From: Aphis gossypii | Taxonomy: Eukaryota > Arthropoda > Insecta > Hemiptera > Aphididae | Direction of reading: 5' to 3' | NCBI RefSeq assembly: GCF_020184175.1 | Contig: NC_065533.1 | Span: 46,724,351 to 46,788,350 of the forward strand | DNA length: 64,000 nt | Shown here: positions 34,401-48,240 of the stretch, one piece after another | How positions within the stretch are numbered: the first letter of the stretch is position 1 | Layout: each line of letters opens with the position of its first letter | The notes under the pieces: model-generated | The model's database searches: none | What the model was told of the DNA's origin: nothing | What the model saw: the letters and a program-made list of their open reading frames with translations, nothing else | Made by a program: the position numbers and the translations under genes

Positions 34401-36860
34401 TATCGGTTTTGTTAGAAAATATCCTATTTATAGATTTTAAATTAAAATAATTGCCTTATATGCCCTTATATGTTCAAAAAAATATAAGTAAAATTATAGT
34501 GTACACGTATTAACAACGATTTTGTAAATTATTGTATTATTTGAAATACAAAAAAAAATTGTACAAACACTCCGTAACGGCTATCGGTTTTTTTTTTTTT
34601 TGTAAGTACATTAAATTTTAGTCTAATGAACGTATTGAAGAGTCGTTTATGTATAATAATACTATAAAATCGCGTGCGCGTGTATACTTGTATTCATAAA
34701 TATATGTTTGATTGTGGACGGGCGCTAATTCCAGGTGGGACGAGCAAGCCCTCCCACGGATCTCCCCATATCTGATCATCCCCTAATAACTCCACGAGGC
34801 CTTTATTATAATATTTATATTTTTTTTTCAACCGATCGAGTTACCAATGCGTGCGTTTGTGTACTATACAAAACGGATATAACGACAAACAGCGTACTCG
34901 TGTGTATTTGTGTGTACGTGTATAAAAAAAATCTGAACGGTGTGCGGCCTACAATAATTTTTGAGGGTTACGAGAGACAATTATTACCCTCTAAACGCCT
35001 ACTAAATCCGATACGCAACCGTAAATCTAAATAAAAGATTATCTATACGTGTAGTTCATGTCAAGTATTGATGTTATTATGTCAGTTTCGTCCCATCAAC
35101 CGAGATAATGTTAAATGACATGTTACTTTTTAATTGTTTTATATGTATATTTTGTATAATACACATACGTGTCTTGGAGCCCATAATATTTGCGCCATCA
35201 CTCATATTACACTACAATAGATAGGTGGATATTGTGTGGTTTTTCAGCGGTTCTTAACTGAATTATATTTTACACTTGATATACATGTGATGCATTTATT
35301 TTTTTAAATAACATTATAGGTACATATGTTTTGTCCTAAATTATATAACGTTGATTTTGTATGTGACGAGAAACGTTTAACATTTTGTTATCTATCATAT
35401 AATATTCTTTCTAAGAAATAATACTTAGAAGTTAGAATAATAATACTCTCTTATCTCTATAATGAAATTTTGTTCAAATTTTTAGAGTAATATGGAATCA
35501 AAAGTAGTACAAGTACTGCTTAGTAAATTTGTAACTTAACAAACGATTTATTGCAATGATGTGTTGCATTTTAAATCAATAACACCATTATTGTTCATTG
35601 GTACATTTATATATATATTTTTTTATATAGTTGTTCTTATTCTAAAATGTTTAATCCCTATCCCTCGAAATAAATTAATAAAGAACGAACGAACGAACGA
35701 ACAAAATCGTAAATGCAATATAATACTATAATAGACTACACCTAACATAAGAACTACTGAGAAAGGTTTTTATTGTATAATAATAAAAAGTTTCCATACA
35801 TTTATTTCCCATTTTTCTAAACGAATAGTTAAAATGATTAACTTTATCAAATATATAAGTCATAAGGTTATAAATACGCTATAGAATATTAAGCTATTAT
35901 ATAACATTTAAAAAGACGTAAATAAGATAACTAAAGTAGTAATATTAGTAGTATAAATATTTCAATAAATCATCAATTGTGTTTTTGTCATATTATACTT
36001 CCAACAACTTTTTAGGGGAGTTAAAAACGTTAAATTCTTTAGAATAACACGTCACTGCTATAGTATAAATACTTTAGACACGTAATAGAATTTAATACAT
36101 ATTATATCTATATTATTTATTTATATATTTCTACACTTTTAAAATATTCACCAAATATAAAATATATGTATAATTTTTGTTTCACTTAGAATCTATAAAA
36201 TAACAAACATTGTATTCTTATAAGGAAACTCATAAATTAATAGCTATAGGAAAATCGTAATTAAATCAAATTATTCTTATAGATTTATCATACATGTACC
36301 AATATACATAATTATATATTCTAATTTTTAAAACAACATCAATAATATTATAGTTTTTACAATAGCATTCAAAATGTATAAGTATAGATTAAAGCACCAC
36401 AGCGTTTGTACCAGGCTAAAATTATTTAACTTAAAATTGCTAGAAACATTTATACCTATTTATAATATAAAATGTTTCTGAGCGGAGGCGGTCTGTTAGT
36501 ACAATTATTTTATAAACGTCTGATCGTGCATTTATATAGGTAGGTATTAGGTCATAACTATTTAGTTAAGTGATAACTATAATGATTTATCATTTTGTAA
36601 TTTGTATACCAAAAACATATATATCATTTTAGTATTATGAGTTGGTTTTCTAATTTTTAGACTACCTATCTCTTACGAAAATAGTAAAATGCACAAATCA
36701 ACTAATCAAGTCTATACTATTAATTTGTGTTTAAATCTACCCCTCGATGACAGAGTAATAATGAGTACCTACCAACCGATGACAGTGCGTGTGCGCTATT
36801 TGAGCTATACACACACACGCGCGCACGCGCACGCGTATAGTATACGTATACTTATAATAC
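31481..36860. other. AT-rich intergenic DNA
   Basis: No gene is recognised. Small GC-richer patches lie at about 32430-32570, 33120-33230 and 34660-35030. A (GAAC)n tail is at 35683-35702, and an alternating CA/CG run at about 36808-36834. Confidence 0.35.
35683..35702 (+). repeat. (GAAC)5 tail, possible retroelement 3' end
   Basis: Five GAAC units follow CCTATCCCTCGAAATAAATT. Short tandem tails after an AATAAA-like stretch are typical of the 3' ends of some insect non-LTR retrotransposons. No reverse transcriptase remains upstream, so only a heavily truncated copy would be present. Confidence 0.35.
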
Positions 36861-37248
36861 CGTATGGCGATTACGTGTTGTACGTTTGACGTTTACAGAA
36901 CACTCCCAATTGCTATTTTATCGTACATGGTTGAACTTTTATTAAGTGGCCTGGCATATGACAAGTGCCTGTCAGTAGCTTGTTCAGTGTTTAGGGTGCG
37001 TTTACATATAAGTATGCATTTCCATGTATGTCATGTTTGCACCATATTGGACTGGAATCGATTAATTATTATTATTTATCGTACACGGATAAGTATATAT
37101 TTATGGGCAGGAGTCATCTGGTGTCTGATTTGTTCCGGAGATAGCCAGACCCGCCGATGGGGTGGTTAGGAATGCTCATGACGCATCCCGTGGTCACTGG
37201 AGCGCAATTGCCGCACAATTAACGCTGACACGAGAGCATTATCTGATA
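36861..37248. promoter_or_regulatory. GC-balanced non-coding patch
   Basis: Complex sequence with a 101-codon plus frame (36864-37169) that reads as Cys/Ile-rich and domain-free. It ends at an A-run at 37250-37265. It stands out by composition only. Confidence 0.25.
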
Positions 37249-39521
37249 AAAAAAAAAAAAAAAAACAACACACAACACACATACACTCGTATTAATTGTC
37301 CGAGACCATATTTTCACTCACTCAGTAAGTGGATCTACACACAAAAAAAATATTAACCCGAGCATACAGAGTGATGCAATTGTTAGGACACACATAGCGA
37401 CGATAAAAAAAATCTTTAAATTTGATTCATTGGTGGCGTGGTGGTCTTTTGTGTTAAGTGGTGAATGTTCTACAATTATAACTGTTACGCACTATATTGA
37501 AATAGCTATAGAATATAGATAGATAAATACTATTGATACACGTTATTCTAACCGTTAACCAAGGACCGTGGGTTATTGTGTGGCATACTTCACTAACAAC
37601 TATAGTATTACAAACATAAACTTACTAAAAACTTATTTCATATTAAAGTAAAAACATATTTTAAGAAGATCAATTGCATGTGTAATAACTAATAACTATT
37701 AAAATTAAAAAAGTTAATAGTATATAATTTAGAAAAAATATATATGACCAAATATTGTGCGTTCTTGAGAATAACATATTGTCAACAAAAAAATGTATAC
37801 TACCTGCCTAGATTTGTAAAATAATTGTTAGTTATACGGTATACCTACGTGTATACAAAGAATATTAAACATCAAAACATTACTTATTTACATTTATAAT
37901 ACTTCTATAAATATTTTGCATAGAAATTATATGTAGGTATCTATTTATTTTTTACTAGTATCCACTTCATATGTATTGTAATTCAAATAGAAACATGACA
38001 TTATTTGTTTAATTATTTATTTAATGACTATTATTAATATATTTTCGATTTAAAAATTTTATTTCAAAGTCAAAAGGATATTTTGTTAAAATATCTTAAA
38101 TTAAAACAAATTATACAGTTATATCAATATTGTTAGTGTCACACGATAAAAAAGATTGTTTATCGGTGTGAAAATATAAATTTGATAATTTCGTTTGATA
38201 AGCCAAAACTATTATTGTATAACACGCGTCGTGTGAATCCGCTACAATCACAATAATATTATAATAAAGTACGATAGCATATTATGACGACTTGTGTATA
38301 ACGCGTGGCTATTATAAGTGGATACTACACTGTAATAATTATTATCACTCTGTATAGCAGTAGACGAAAAAAGGGAAGCCGCTTAGGTAGTTAATTGCAT
38401 GCAGTTATTCCAACATGCACCCCCCTATATACAGATATTAATCTCAATTTAGTTTTACGTTTAAAAACAGCGTCACCGGCAGAAGCCGCACACACTCCCT
38501 CCTCCGCAACGCGGTTCTTTTATCTGTCGTTTAACTTTGTCCGCGGAGAGTTTTGTGAATAGCTGATTTCATCGTAGATAAGTATTGGGATTGTGTGAAA
38601 CCAATGAATTCGATATGATGTACTGTACAATATACTCTAGCGGACATTGTCACATTGGAACATTCATAGGTACAAAATATTCACATCGTATATTTCACAC
38701 CGAACACTTAGATTAACAAGTTAATAATAGTATAATAGCTGTAATACGTGTATTTAAAAGCAAAATCGACTTTCAACCTATAGTGCATATTTTTTTGATT
38801 AGTATACATATTATTCAATCTCTGTATAATATTATTTATTAATGGGTTTGGCATTTTGGTGGCATATTATCACTGTCTAGTGCCGTTGGGATGCATAATT
38901 TTCTTATTCATAGTCAGTGGCGAGAGAGGGGTAGGATTAGATAATAGTAATCTGTATGTGTACATATAGATAGATATTATACTATGTACGCGTATATATG
39001 TCAATATTAGGTGACTTATATAATTTAAAATAAATAATTTTTTAGTGATACAATGTATTACACATAAGTATTAAAATATTTTGCGTTAAAGTTAATTTAA
39101 AATAAAGTATACCTAATGTTTAAGTGTATACTGCATCCTTTTTCATTATTGTGCACACGTATATACACGGATATACTTACATTTAAGTATAACTTTATTC
39201 TTATATATAACGTCGCAATATTTATTTTCATTAATAGTTAACAATTATTATTGGTAATTATTTGTTATGATAATAGTATTGATTTTTTAATTAATGTGTT
39301 GATTTAACATTTAATTGAAGATCTTGATTAATACTAATGATTACACAGAATTATTTGTAATTGGTTCAGTCTTCATATATTTTATTACTTAGGTGCTATA
39401 ATATGTCTATGTGATAAATATTTTTTTACTTCCAAGAGTCCCAAGTTATGAGAATACCATGCATTAATTATTATATATAATATACCGCTTACTTTACTAA
39501 AGCAATATAATTACTGTGAGC

Positions 39522-39605
39522 AGGGGCTCTGATTTACGCATATGCATGCGGTGCACAAGCACTAGTTCCCCAAATTCTTGGGCTTCCTTCTCGTTTTGTT
39601 TTTCA
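39522..39605. mobile_element. Possible hAT-element end
   Basis: CAGGGGCTCTGATTTACGCA opens a GC-richer block with ATGCATGCGGTGCACAAGC. CAGGGGC is a common hAT terminus. I could not find the partner end or a target duplication. Confidence 0.25.
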
Positions 39606-41541
39606 GAAAAAAATGCGTTTTTTGAGTACGACCAATAATATTGCGGAACAGATTGTAAAAATATTTATTTATACTCTAACCTGTGATGAAAATAATGTTG
39701 TAATTTAATTTAAATAATGTTTAAAAACAAAAAAACCATTTAGCAACAACTAATAAAAACAGTGGTGAGTGTCAATATAAAACTATTATAAATTAGTGTT
39801 TACTGATTGATTACTATTTAATAACAAGTGTCATACTATCATCTATCGAGTCATAAAATTACCTATACTCATTTTAAATAATATTTAGTTTAATTTCTTT
39901 TAATTTAAAATGTCGTCCAAAAGAAAATATACTTTAAAATTAGATATAATTTAAATTATATTTAATAAATTTTTCATTTTTATCAAAATTGTTTGTTAAA
40001 AAGGGCTTTCAGAGTTAATTGTTTTAAATTTGACATGAGAAATAAATATTTTTAAATAATTTTAAAAGATATCATGTGTATTGTATACTAATTAGGGTCC
40101 TATCGCTGGATAGATAGGGATGCTTATTATTACCTATATTTATAATTATGTTGTTAGCCAATTTGATTATTGTATAAATATATAATATTAAATTGTGTTC
40201 AGATTATTGTTTTATGTTTTGCAATTTAAATTAATTATTTTCAGCATGATGTCCGATCTGTAGCCTGCGAACGTGAGAGTTAATTTTGATATTTTTGGTT
40301 CTATAGTAGTTACGACTATCAATTGACCTATCACAAAAAAAAAAGTTAGGCATTTTTTATATTTTAATATTTTTTTATTAATAGAACTAGTATACCTATG
40401 TATTATTGTGTATATAATGTTTGTACATGAATCTTTCGCACGATGAACAATTATATATTTTTATAACCATTAAAAAATAAATAATGTTTAAACTTTAAGT
40501 ATATATAATTATATATTTATATCCTGTACGATTTTCGATTGTATTGGCATCGTAGAGCATTAGGCAGGTCTTACGTAATTATATATGAAAGTGTAATATT
40601 AGTAATTTTACAAGTAGTTTAAGTGGATATAATTTTAAGTTATTTATGTAGACTTAGATCCTTTCTACTATCCCTCTCTATATTAACACAACCCTAAATA
40701 CGCCCATTTTCATTTAAAAATACAAGTAATAGGCACCCTGTTCAGTATTCTTCAGTTATTAAAACGTTTGATGAATTTAAATCGAATAATAATTATACAG
40801 TTATTATTTGTATTATTATCAATAAAGTAATAGCTATAGATTTATTTAGAGCTATTGACTAACTAAATATTTAAGAATAAATAATAATCGAATAAAAATT
40901 TATATAATGTTTGTTCATAATCGTATTAATATTTTAAACTTTAATTATCTTTTGCGGAGAACATTTAAAAACATATGATTGAGTATAATATTAACCACTT
41001 ACTTTACTGTATAGATTGTTATTATTTACTGTAAAATTGAAAACTAAGAATTTACAAAAATACAATTATTATTATTTTTTTTTTTAATATTAGGAGTACC
41101 AACATTAAAATGTTATGGATAAGAGTTCAAAATTAGTTTATGCACAAGATTCCCAAATTTTTACGGAAACTGACATAATTATAGTAGTATTTGTGAAGCA
41201 ACATATGTATTTAGGTATAAGAGCTCGTAACAATATGATATTCAACTTAATATATATATATACGAGTATAATATATGCCATTATGTTCAGTTAAAAAGCA
41301 TGATAATTATATAAGGATTAGAGTACTTTGTTTTAATTAACTAAAAATATTTCAAAAGAGCTTATCTATCACATTTTGTTTGACGATTTTCTTTTTGTAT
41401 CCACTATGAGATAATATCAGTCTGACAAGCACAGACTGACAGTCCAATAGAAATTGCTACAAAATATGTAAAACAGTCAACGATTTTTTTTCTCGTTTAA
41501 TGTAGCATAAATACACAATATGGTTTATTATTTGTATGTAC

Positions 41542-41564
41542 TATATATATATATATATATATAT
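41542..41564. repeat. (TA)n microsatellite
   Basis: About 11 uninterrupted TA units. Confidence 0.9.
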
Positions 41565-42930
41565 TACTACATATGGTTAGGAATGTATGTACTCCTCATA
41601 CAATAGTTGAGATTACAATTTTTGAGTACATGAAATGAGTTTTTTTTCAATCAATTAGTATTGAATATATTTTGACCAGAAAAATATAATGCATGCTGTT
41701 TTTGCATTGAGTATATAGGACATTTAATATAGCCTATGGTATAATATTTATATGCACGTTAACACAGCACACATATATTATGTATTGTTATAAGTTATAA
41801 CACGTGGTTATTGGTTAATAAACCATTTGAATATTTGGTACCTACTTATATGTATATTATATATATATTATACTTATCATAACATATTTGATATTATTTA
41901 TACGCGTGTGTTCCAGTGTGCTATATACTCATGTTTGCATGTGTGCGTGTACACGCTGTCGTGTGTGTATACTGTATATATGGTGTACAATGTACATGTA
42001 TACAGTAATACAACATTTAATTTTCCCAAAAGGTGGTAGTTTGTTTGGCACGTGACCCATGGGGGTGAAGCACGCGGCACCCACTTGAAAATATTCAAAG
42101 CATAAAGAATAATTTATGAAAACTAATCTTCTTTAAATCTGCTTGTTGTAGAAAATATATTTTTTTTTTTTGACAACTAGACGGTTTTCACTGTCTAAGT
42201 CAGAGTATAGTATAAGTATGATAAATTACAATTAAAAACAATAATGATCAAATAGTAATGATGTATTCGAAAATAATATTACATAAATTAAAAATTTTAT
42301 TGAATGTAGTGAAACGTTTTTTTTCGATTCCAATAGCCTAATATAAAACAAAGTACTTAATATTTTTTTGTTGGTATTATTACATTATAATCTATAGAAT
42401 AAAGTCGATTGAAAATGAAACGATTGATTATAGTTATACCTAGTTATAGTAATATTACACTCGACAAACCTGTTTATAATATATTGTTATTTATCATTGA
42501 AAAAAAATATGAATGATATGTATTATTAAATTTTGAGTGACAATTTCGGGAGTTTAAAGATCAATGAACTCGCAATAGGTAATAATATTATATCTGAAAT
42601 AAAATAAAAAAGTATAACAATCACTTTTTACAAACAACTTCCAAATATGTCATTTGAGTAACTTAGGTAGAATCGAGATGCATTACAGTATATTAAATTT
42701 AATAATTCCCTGCCAATACTTTTATACATTATATTATTTCTCTACGAGTACCTATATTATTGTCATGTCGGGTCTATTAAAAACCACTCATATTATTGTG
42801 GTCACAATTACCGGTAAAGGGTTGATAAATTTTAATCCGGATAATACGTTTTCCGGGAGTAATTGTAAAAAATATTATATCAATATAATAATAGTTTAAT
42901 AATATATTAATAATAATAAGCTATTACGTG

Positions 42931-43790
42931 GTAAGGAAAATCGTTGTTGTGGTGGTTGTCGCGTGCCCGGCGGCGATGAATGCTCAATGATTACAAAACA
43001 TAATATATGATATTTGTGTGTATATATATAATTTTTTTTTTTACAAAAGGTGTATTTATCGTTTTGTTAAATGTGTGCGGGCTTCTGATTAGTTCCCTAA
43101 TAAACGGAATATCGGTAGACGATACAATACAAAATCGACAACTATGTTGTCGGTTTCGCACGCTCTCCGCGGTGTACGTATATACGACGCGGAGGGGATT
43201 ATTTTGAAGAGTGAAACCGATTTATAAATCCCAACCGACGGGCTAATAAAATTTCAATATAACAAGGGTTAAAAAGCAGACACACGCATACTGACATACA
43301 TACACACACACACACACACGCACGAGGGTAGCGTTTTGAATTATGGTTTTTGCGGTCCTTTCACGCGAACACGTTAAACGGGTTATAATATGAAAATGAA
43401 TGCATCGAAACGCATAAAAGAAATTAACACAATGCCGCGCGCGCGCATACCTGTGTTTTTATAATATACGAAACACACTCATGATCTACCCATAATATTA
43501 TATTATTATTATTTTACGAATACCGATTAAAAATAATATATACGACGTTTATGTGCGTTGTAATATTATTATGACATCATATTATAATATATACGACCAT
43601 AAGACGGGCACTCTGCGTCTCTGCCCCGACAAGAATAGTAATTTTGAACACGACCTTTTGAAAAAATTACGCGTGCCGTTAGTTTAATACGTTAACTACA
43701 GTGTTAACACAGCAGCCGTCCGCAGCGGGGCCACAATGCACGTATGTATACAATAATGTTACGCGTAGAATATCATGCAAATAATATAAT
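42931..43790. promoter_or_regulatory. CpG-rich island
   Basis: Several CpG clusters (42960-42975, 43140-43200, 43430-43450, 43720-43740) and (AC)9 at 43302-43319 in AT-rich DNA. No coding frame beyond 70 codons. A candidate regulatory island. Confidence 0.3.
43302..43319. repeat. (AC)9 microsatellite
   Basis: Nine AC units. Confidence 0.9.
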
Positions 43791-46700
43791 AAAATATCCA
43801 AAACATGAGGCAGAAATAATATCCATAACAAATAACGGACAAAAAAAAAAATTTCATTGTTGATTGATGTTTATTATTTTGTATGTAAACTCGAGACTTC
43901 GAACGTTTATTTTATAACATACATGTCTGGAGCAAACATGACCGGAATGGTAATAATTTATTAAAATAAATTAAAAATGTTCATCAATCATATTTTTGCC
44001 ATAGACTTATATTGTTATTCGTGTTGCGTTGACGTTATAGTTATAGATACCTAGGTACTACCTACCTATGTAACGTAAAATGAAAATATGAACAATTCTA
44101 ACGCGTGAAGAAATAACGAAAGTCTTAATTATTGTGAAATTTCAACTATATAGGTAATCAAATATTAGGTGAGTTATCACTTTAATTATATTGTATAGGC
44201 TGTAGGTAACTTAATATGTAGGTACAGATGATTAATAGTAATTATAGATTTAAATGATTTTTAAAAAAAAAAAAATTATAAAAAAATGATTTACGATCAG
44301 CTGATTTAAGTCAATATGGTGGATTTGAGGGTGGGAAGAGATCACGTAGAAATCATCAATCACCGTGGCTTATTTTTTCTTTAAATTATACTTGAACTAA
44401 ATCGGTACATGGCGTCTTAATTACTTCGTTTGTTAAACTTTGCTATTCTTTGTCTATGATATCCTTTGACTATCTATCTATCTGATTGCTTATGACAGAT
44501 AATATTAGATATTATTATGTATTAAGTATATAAGAAATATTATTTACTGATGTTCATTATTATTGATTAAGGATAATTACCTAATAGATTTTTATAGACT
44601 ATAAATTACAAGTGAACCCTGCTCTCACCGAAATTTTATTATTTAAAAAGCAGAAACAACTTTCGTTTGAACGAATACAAATATGAGTGTGTTGTACATA
44701 GTACATTCTGTCTCCAGTTGCTTAATTTTAACAATATACGATATTTAAGTATAATTTAATTCTTAAGAGAGTTTATTGTTTAGTTAGAAACTTAGAAAGT
44801 TCTCAAACATTTTGCTCATTAATGACATATAGAAATTAAAGATAAACACATGAGTATTAAGTTTAATTTGTTTTACACACGAGTAGTAACTAATTCGTAC
44901 TTATATACTATATTTTAATTAATATGGTTTAATCTGCAGTAAATTCTTCCAAGATAAGTTACGTTACAAACATCTATGGAAATTTAAACTATTAACTATA
45001 AAACGTTAATAATATGCGTAGCCGCGATGATTATATATATATACTACCTAATAGATAATTGTATCTATATACAATAAACCGTATAATACGTTGTCTATAT
45101 TATTATATGAAAATAATTATTAATAACTATTAACTATTTTGTCTTTAAAAGTCTCCTTCATTTAAATACTGTTGTATGCACTTTATATGCGATCATTCAA
45201 ATACTGAAGTGGAAATGTGAGATAATGAGTGTTGCTATTTAGCAACTAAACATGTAGAACAAAGTTTTTAGTTTCAAGTATACGTATAATCGGCGTCGGA
45301 GTACTTTGTAGAACAAAAGACAATTAATGTATTGATGCGACTAACAATGAGTAAGAACTGGAGGGCTTCTATTACTCAATTGAAAAACAAAACAATAGGC
45401 ACAGAATCGCTAAAACATCCCTTTTAACCGTATGCCAAAAAAAAACTTATCCACTTATTGGACTTATCTTCCCATATTCAGAGGCGCCTAAAGAAAATAT
45501 TACTCACAATATATTATAATACGCTATTTTAAGTGTATTGTATTTGTATAAATGATAATCTAACAATTATACTGCGCTATCCAAAATTTGGCGGCAAACG
45601 ACGTCCCACGGCGCGCGCATAGCAGTGCATTGGTGGCGTATGAGTATGGTATTATACGGTGCAATTGTCCCCCTAACATTATTTGAGGGGAAGGAAACGA
45701 TACTTTTGCATTTTTTAACACCTGAAAAAAGGATACGGGCGGTAAAAGAAAAATCAATGGTTCTTAGGTATATATTATATAGCTGTATTATAATTTATAA
45801 TGCAGTTTTGTGTTAAAGATACTAGTTTAATCGATCTACATTCCTATTTTTTAAATATTTAATTTCTGTATCCCTTAATATATTTGTAAGGTGCGACCAA
45901 TAAGTCAATGTATATCACTTAAGTTGTGTATAAGCCATAGAGAAAATACTTAGGACTTAGTTTGGGTTAATATCGACGTAATTCTTGATTTGTTTTGCAA
46001 TAGACATTATCGAAGTTAACTTGAAAGACGCCAAATTGTCATCAAATAAATTATTTATTTATGCGGTGTGTACGAGAGTATTGGTTGCAGGATAATATTG
46101 TATTAGATGTCAACATTTGAGTGTGAAAAATGAAAAATGTGATTTGTGGTAATAAAGTAGTAAAGAGAATATGTTGAATGATCAAAAACTAACGACTTAG
46201 TGGAGCTTAACTCTTTCAAAAAGTAATCAAGCCATCACACCTGACAGCTGAAGTGTCTAAAACGACGTATTTACACGGATAAGACTAACTTGTTAACCCC
46301 ACGAATGTGACCAAATATCCGTCTAAACTTTTTGATACGTTTTTTTAGAAAATATATTTGCAATCATTCAAAAATTGAAAAAATATATGTTTAGTGTTTA
46401 CATATAATAAAAATATTTTATATTTCACAAGGTAGTAATTTTACATCATATATTTTTCTATAAAAACTATAAAATTATCAACTATAATAAACATTTTTAA
46501 TTATTATATTAAATGTTGTGAAATATACCTCGAATAGTATACAGATATATATTATTGGTAATAACTTGTGCACGCATGAAAAAATTGTATCTGGATACCT
46601 GTTATCACTATCATACTTCAAGTCTAAGTTTTCGTCGTCTGAAAAATGTTAATTTTTGGCTTATTTTGGTTTTTGTCATAGTTATCATAATATAATAAAA

Positions 46701-47160
46701 ATAGGTTGAGAGGATGCCAGTTAATGTTTGTTCTCTCTCCCACGCGAAACATAGATAAAATGCTTTCACCTGAAATTCGTTTTTCTTATGATTTATGAGT
46801 TATCTTAAAGTAAAATCATAGAGGATAATATTTTTGCTAGTATATGACGTATTGGTTTTATATTTTATTGTTTATTTGATTTTGTATTCGACTTTCAAAA
46901 ATAAAAATAAAAAATATAAATTTAATATATGTTAAAATTATTTTGAGACAATATTTAGACATAAGTCATACCCTCAAAAATATTACTCTGTCGTTTATGT
47001 AATGGGTGATTTTACTCTGGGATTACCTACTCAAAATGATTCTGCGTTTATTATCAATAGCCACGTTTAGCAACATTTTTAATATATATACTAGACCAGT
47101 GACTATACTAGCTATGCTGTGGGCTATATTTAAGACGTGTGCCGAGGATTCTTAAATTCT
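43791..47160. other. AT-rich intergenic DNA
   Basis: No gene is recognised. One block at about 45476-45760 starts CAGAGGCGCCTAAAG and holds a GC-rich stretch with overlapping frames on both strands. It may be a decayed hAT-type element. Confidence 0.35.
45476..45760. mobile_element. Possible decayed DNA-transposon fragment
   Basis: The left edge CAGAGGCG resembles hAT termini and recurs at 15260-15267. The interior has raised GC. No matching right end is found. Confidence 0.2.
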
Positions 47161-47670
47161 GTCCTAAGAATAAGTCGAGTAAAAAAGTCAGACCGGTTGC
47201 GAATCGTAGCGATCTACCGAGTTTTCGGTGTCGATAATATTAATCGCACACAGATGACACTATACAATATGTAAGTGTACAAAATATACATAAACACTGT
47301 CGGCAGTGGTGATGATCGTTTCCAGAGGGGAATATAGTTAATAAATTAAAAAAAAAAAAATATTCATAATATGTATTCAGTTGTACGACGAGGAAATTAT
47401 AAAATATTACATCGCGAGCGGCGGCGGCTGTCAGCGGCGCTCGGCGTGTTTTACGCGGCGGCCGTCGCTCTGTGGTGGTCCCAAAACGGTCTCGCAACAT
47501 AATAGTATTATAGGAGGTACCTATATATTATTATATATACGTACAACAACAGCAATAGTAATAATAATTCAGTGACACAAGCCGGTCGGTAGTCGCGGCG
47601 GCGGCGGCGGCGTCGATGATGAGGGCGGTATGTCACGTGCTACTCGCGACGTACACGCGCGGATACGACG

Positions 47671-47701
<31 letters not shown>

Positions 47702-48240
47702 TTTATACCTGACGCGCCCGCATCGTCAGCATTTATACCTGCGCCGCCGCCGTCGGAGCAGCTGAGTTTTCACCTGTACGGTCGTCGGCAGCGGCATCGA
47801 CGTCGTCGTGCGATTGCGACGCGCGCGCGAGACTTTTGGGGACGCTGTCGCCGCGTCGTGTGTCCTACGTCGTTGCAGCGGTAGTCGGTAAGCAGCCGTT
47901 TCACCGATTCCCTCGCCCGCAGCCGCCCCAGATGGACGGGGCAGCGCACGACGCACGTCGTCTATATTATGATGCCTACCTATAATAATAATATATAGTG
48001 TCTACCTACCTACCACACCTACGCCGGCGATGATGATCATTATTACGTCGCAATACGCGATAATATTATTCATAACTCTTTATTGCGGGAATTTATTGAC
48101 CACGGGGGCCGGGGGAGGAGGTTTCGGGGTATTTTTAAAATATTTAATTTATAAAAATCGAATGCATTTTAATCAGTTTTTGAAGTCTGTGAGCCGTTAC
48201 AGATCTTTGATACGGACGACTCAATAACCGATGTATAATA
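47161..48240. promoter_or_regulatory. Strong CpG-rich island
   Basis: The densest CpG block outside the gcm leader, with CGG-type runs (47413-47470, 47598-47615), CpG-rich sequence at 47730-47950, (TAA)n at 47673-47700 and a G-rich tract at 48104-48129. Open frames on both strands (47630-47884 plus, 47726-47956 minus) overlap and are repeat-driven. It resembles the gcm leader in style, so it may be the promoter of an unannotated, perhaps non-coding, transcript. Confidence 0.4.
47673..47700. repeat. (TAA)n microsatellite
   Basis: About nine TAA/ATA units in a row. Confidence 0.9.

Larger units (their letters stand above)
37266..42930. other. AT-rich intergenic DNA
   Basis: No gene is supported. 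It has a GC-richer patch at 38460-38580, a possible transposon end at 39522-39605 and (TA)n at 41542-41564. Otherwise it is plain AT-rich sequence. Confidence 0.35.

Noticed and set aside
36864..37169. 101-codon plus-strand frame
   Set aside because: A Cys/Ile/Arg-rich peptide with no domain; it runs through a GC-balanced patch that reduces stops.
47630..47956. Overlapping plus and minus frames with Ile or Arg runs
   Set aside because: The Ile run comes from the (TAA)n repeat and the Arg runs from CpG-rich DNA.
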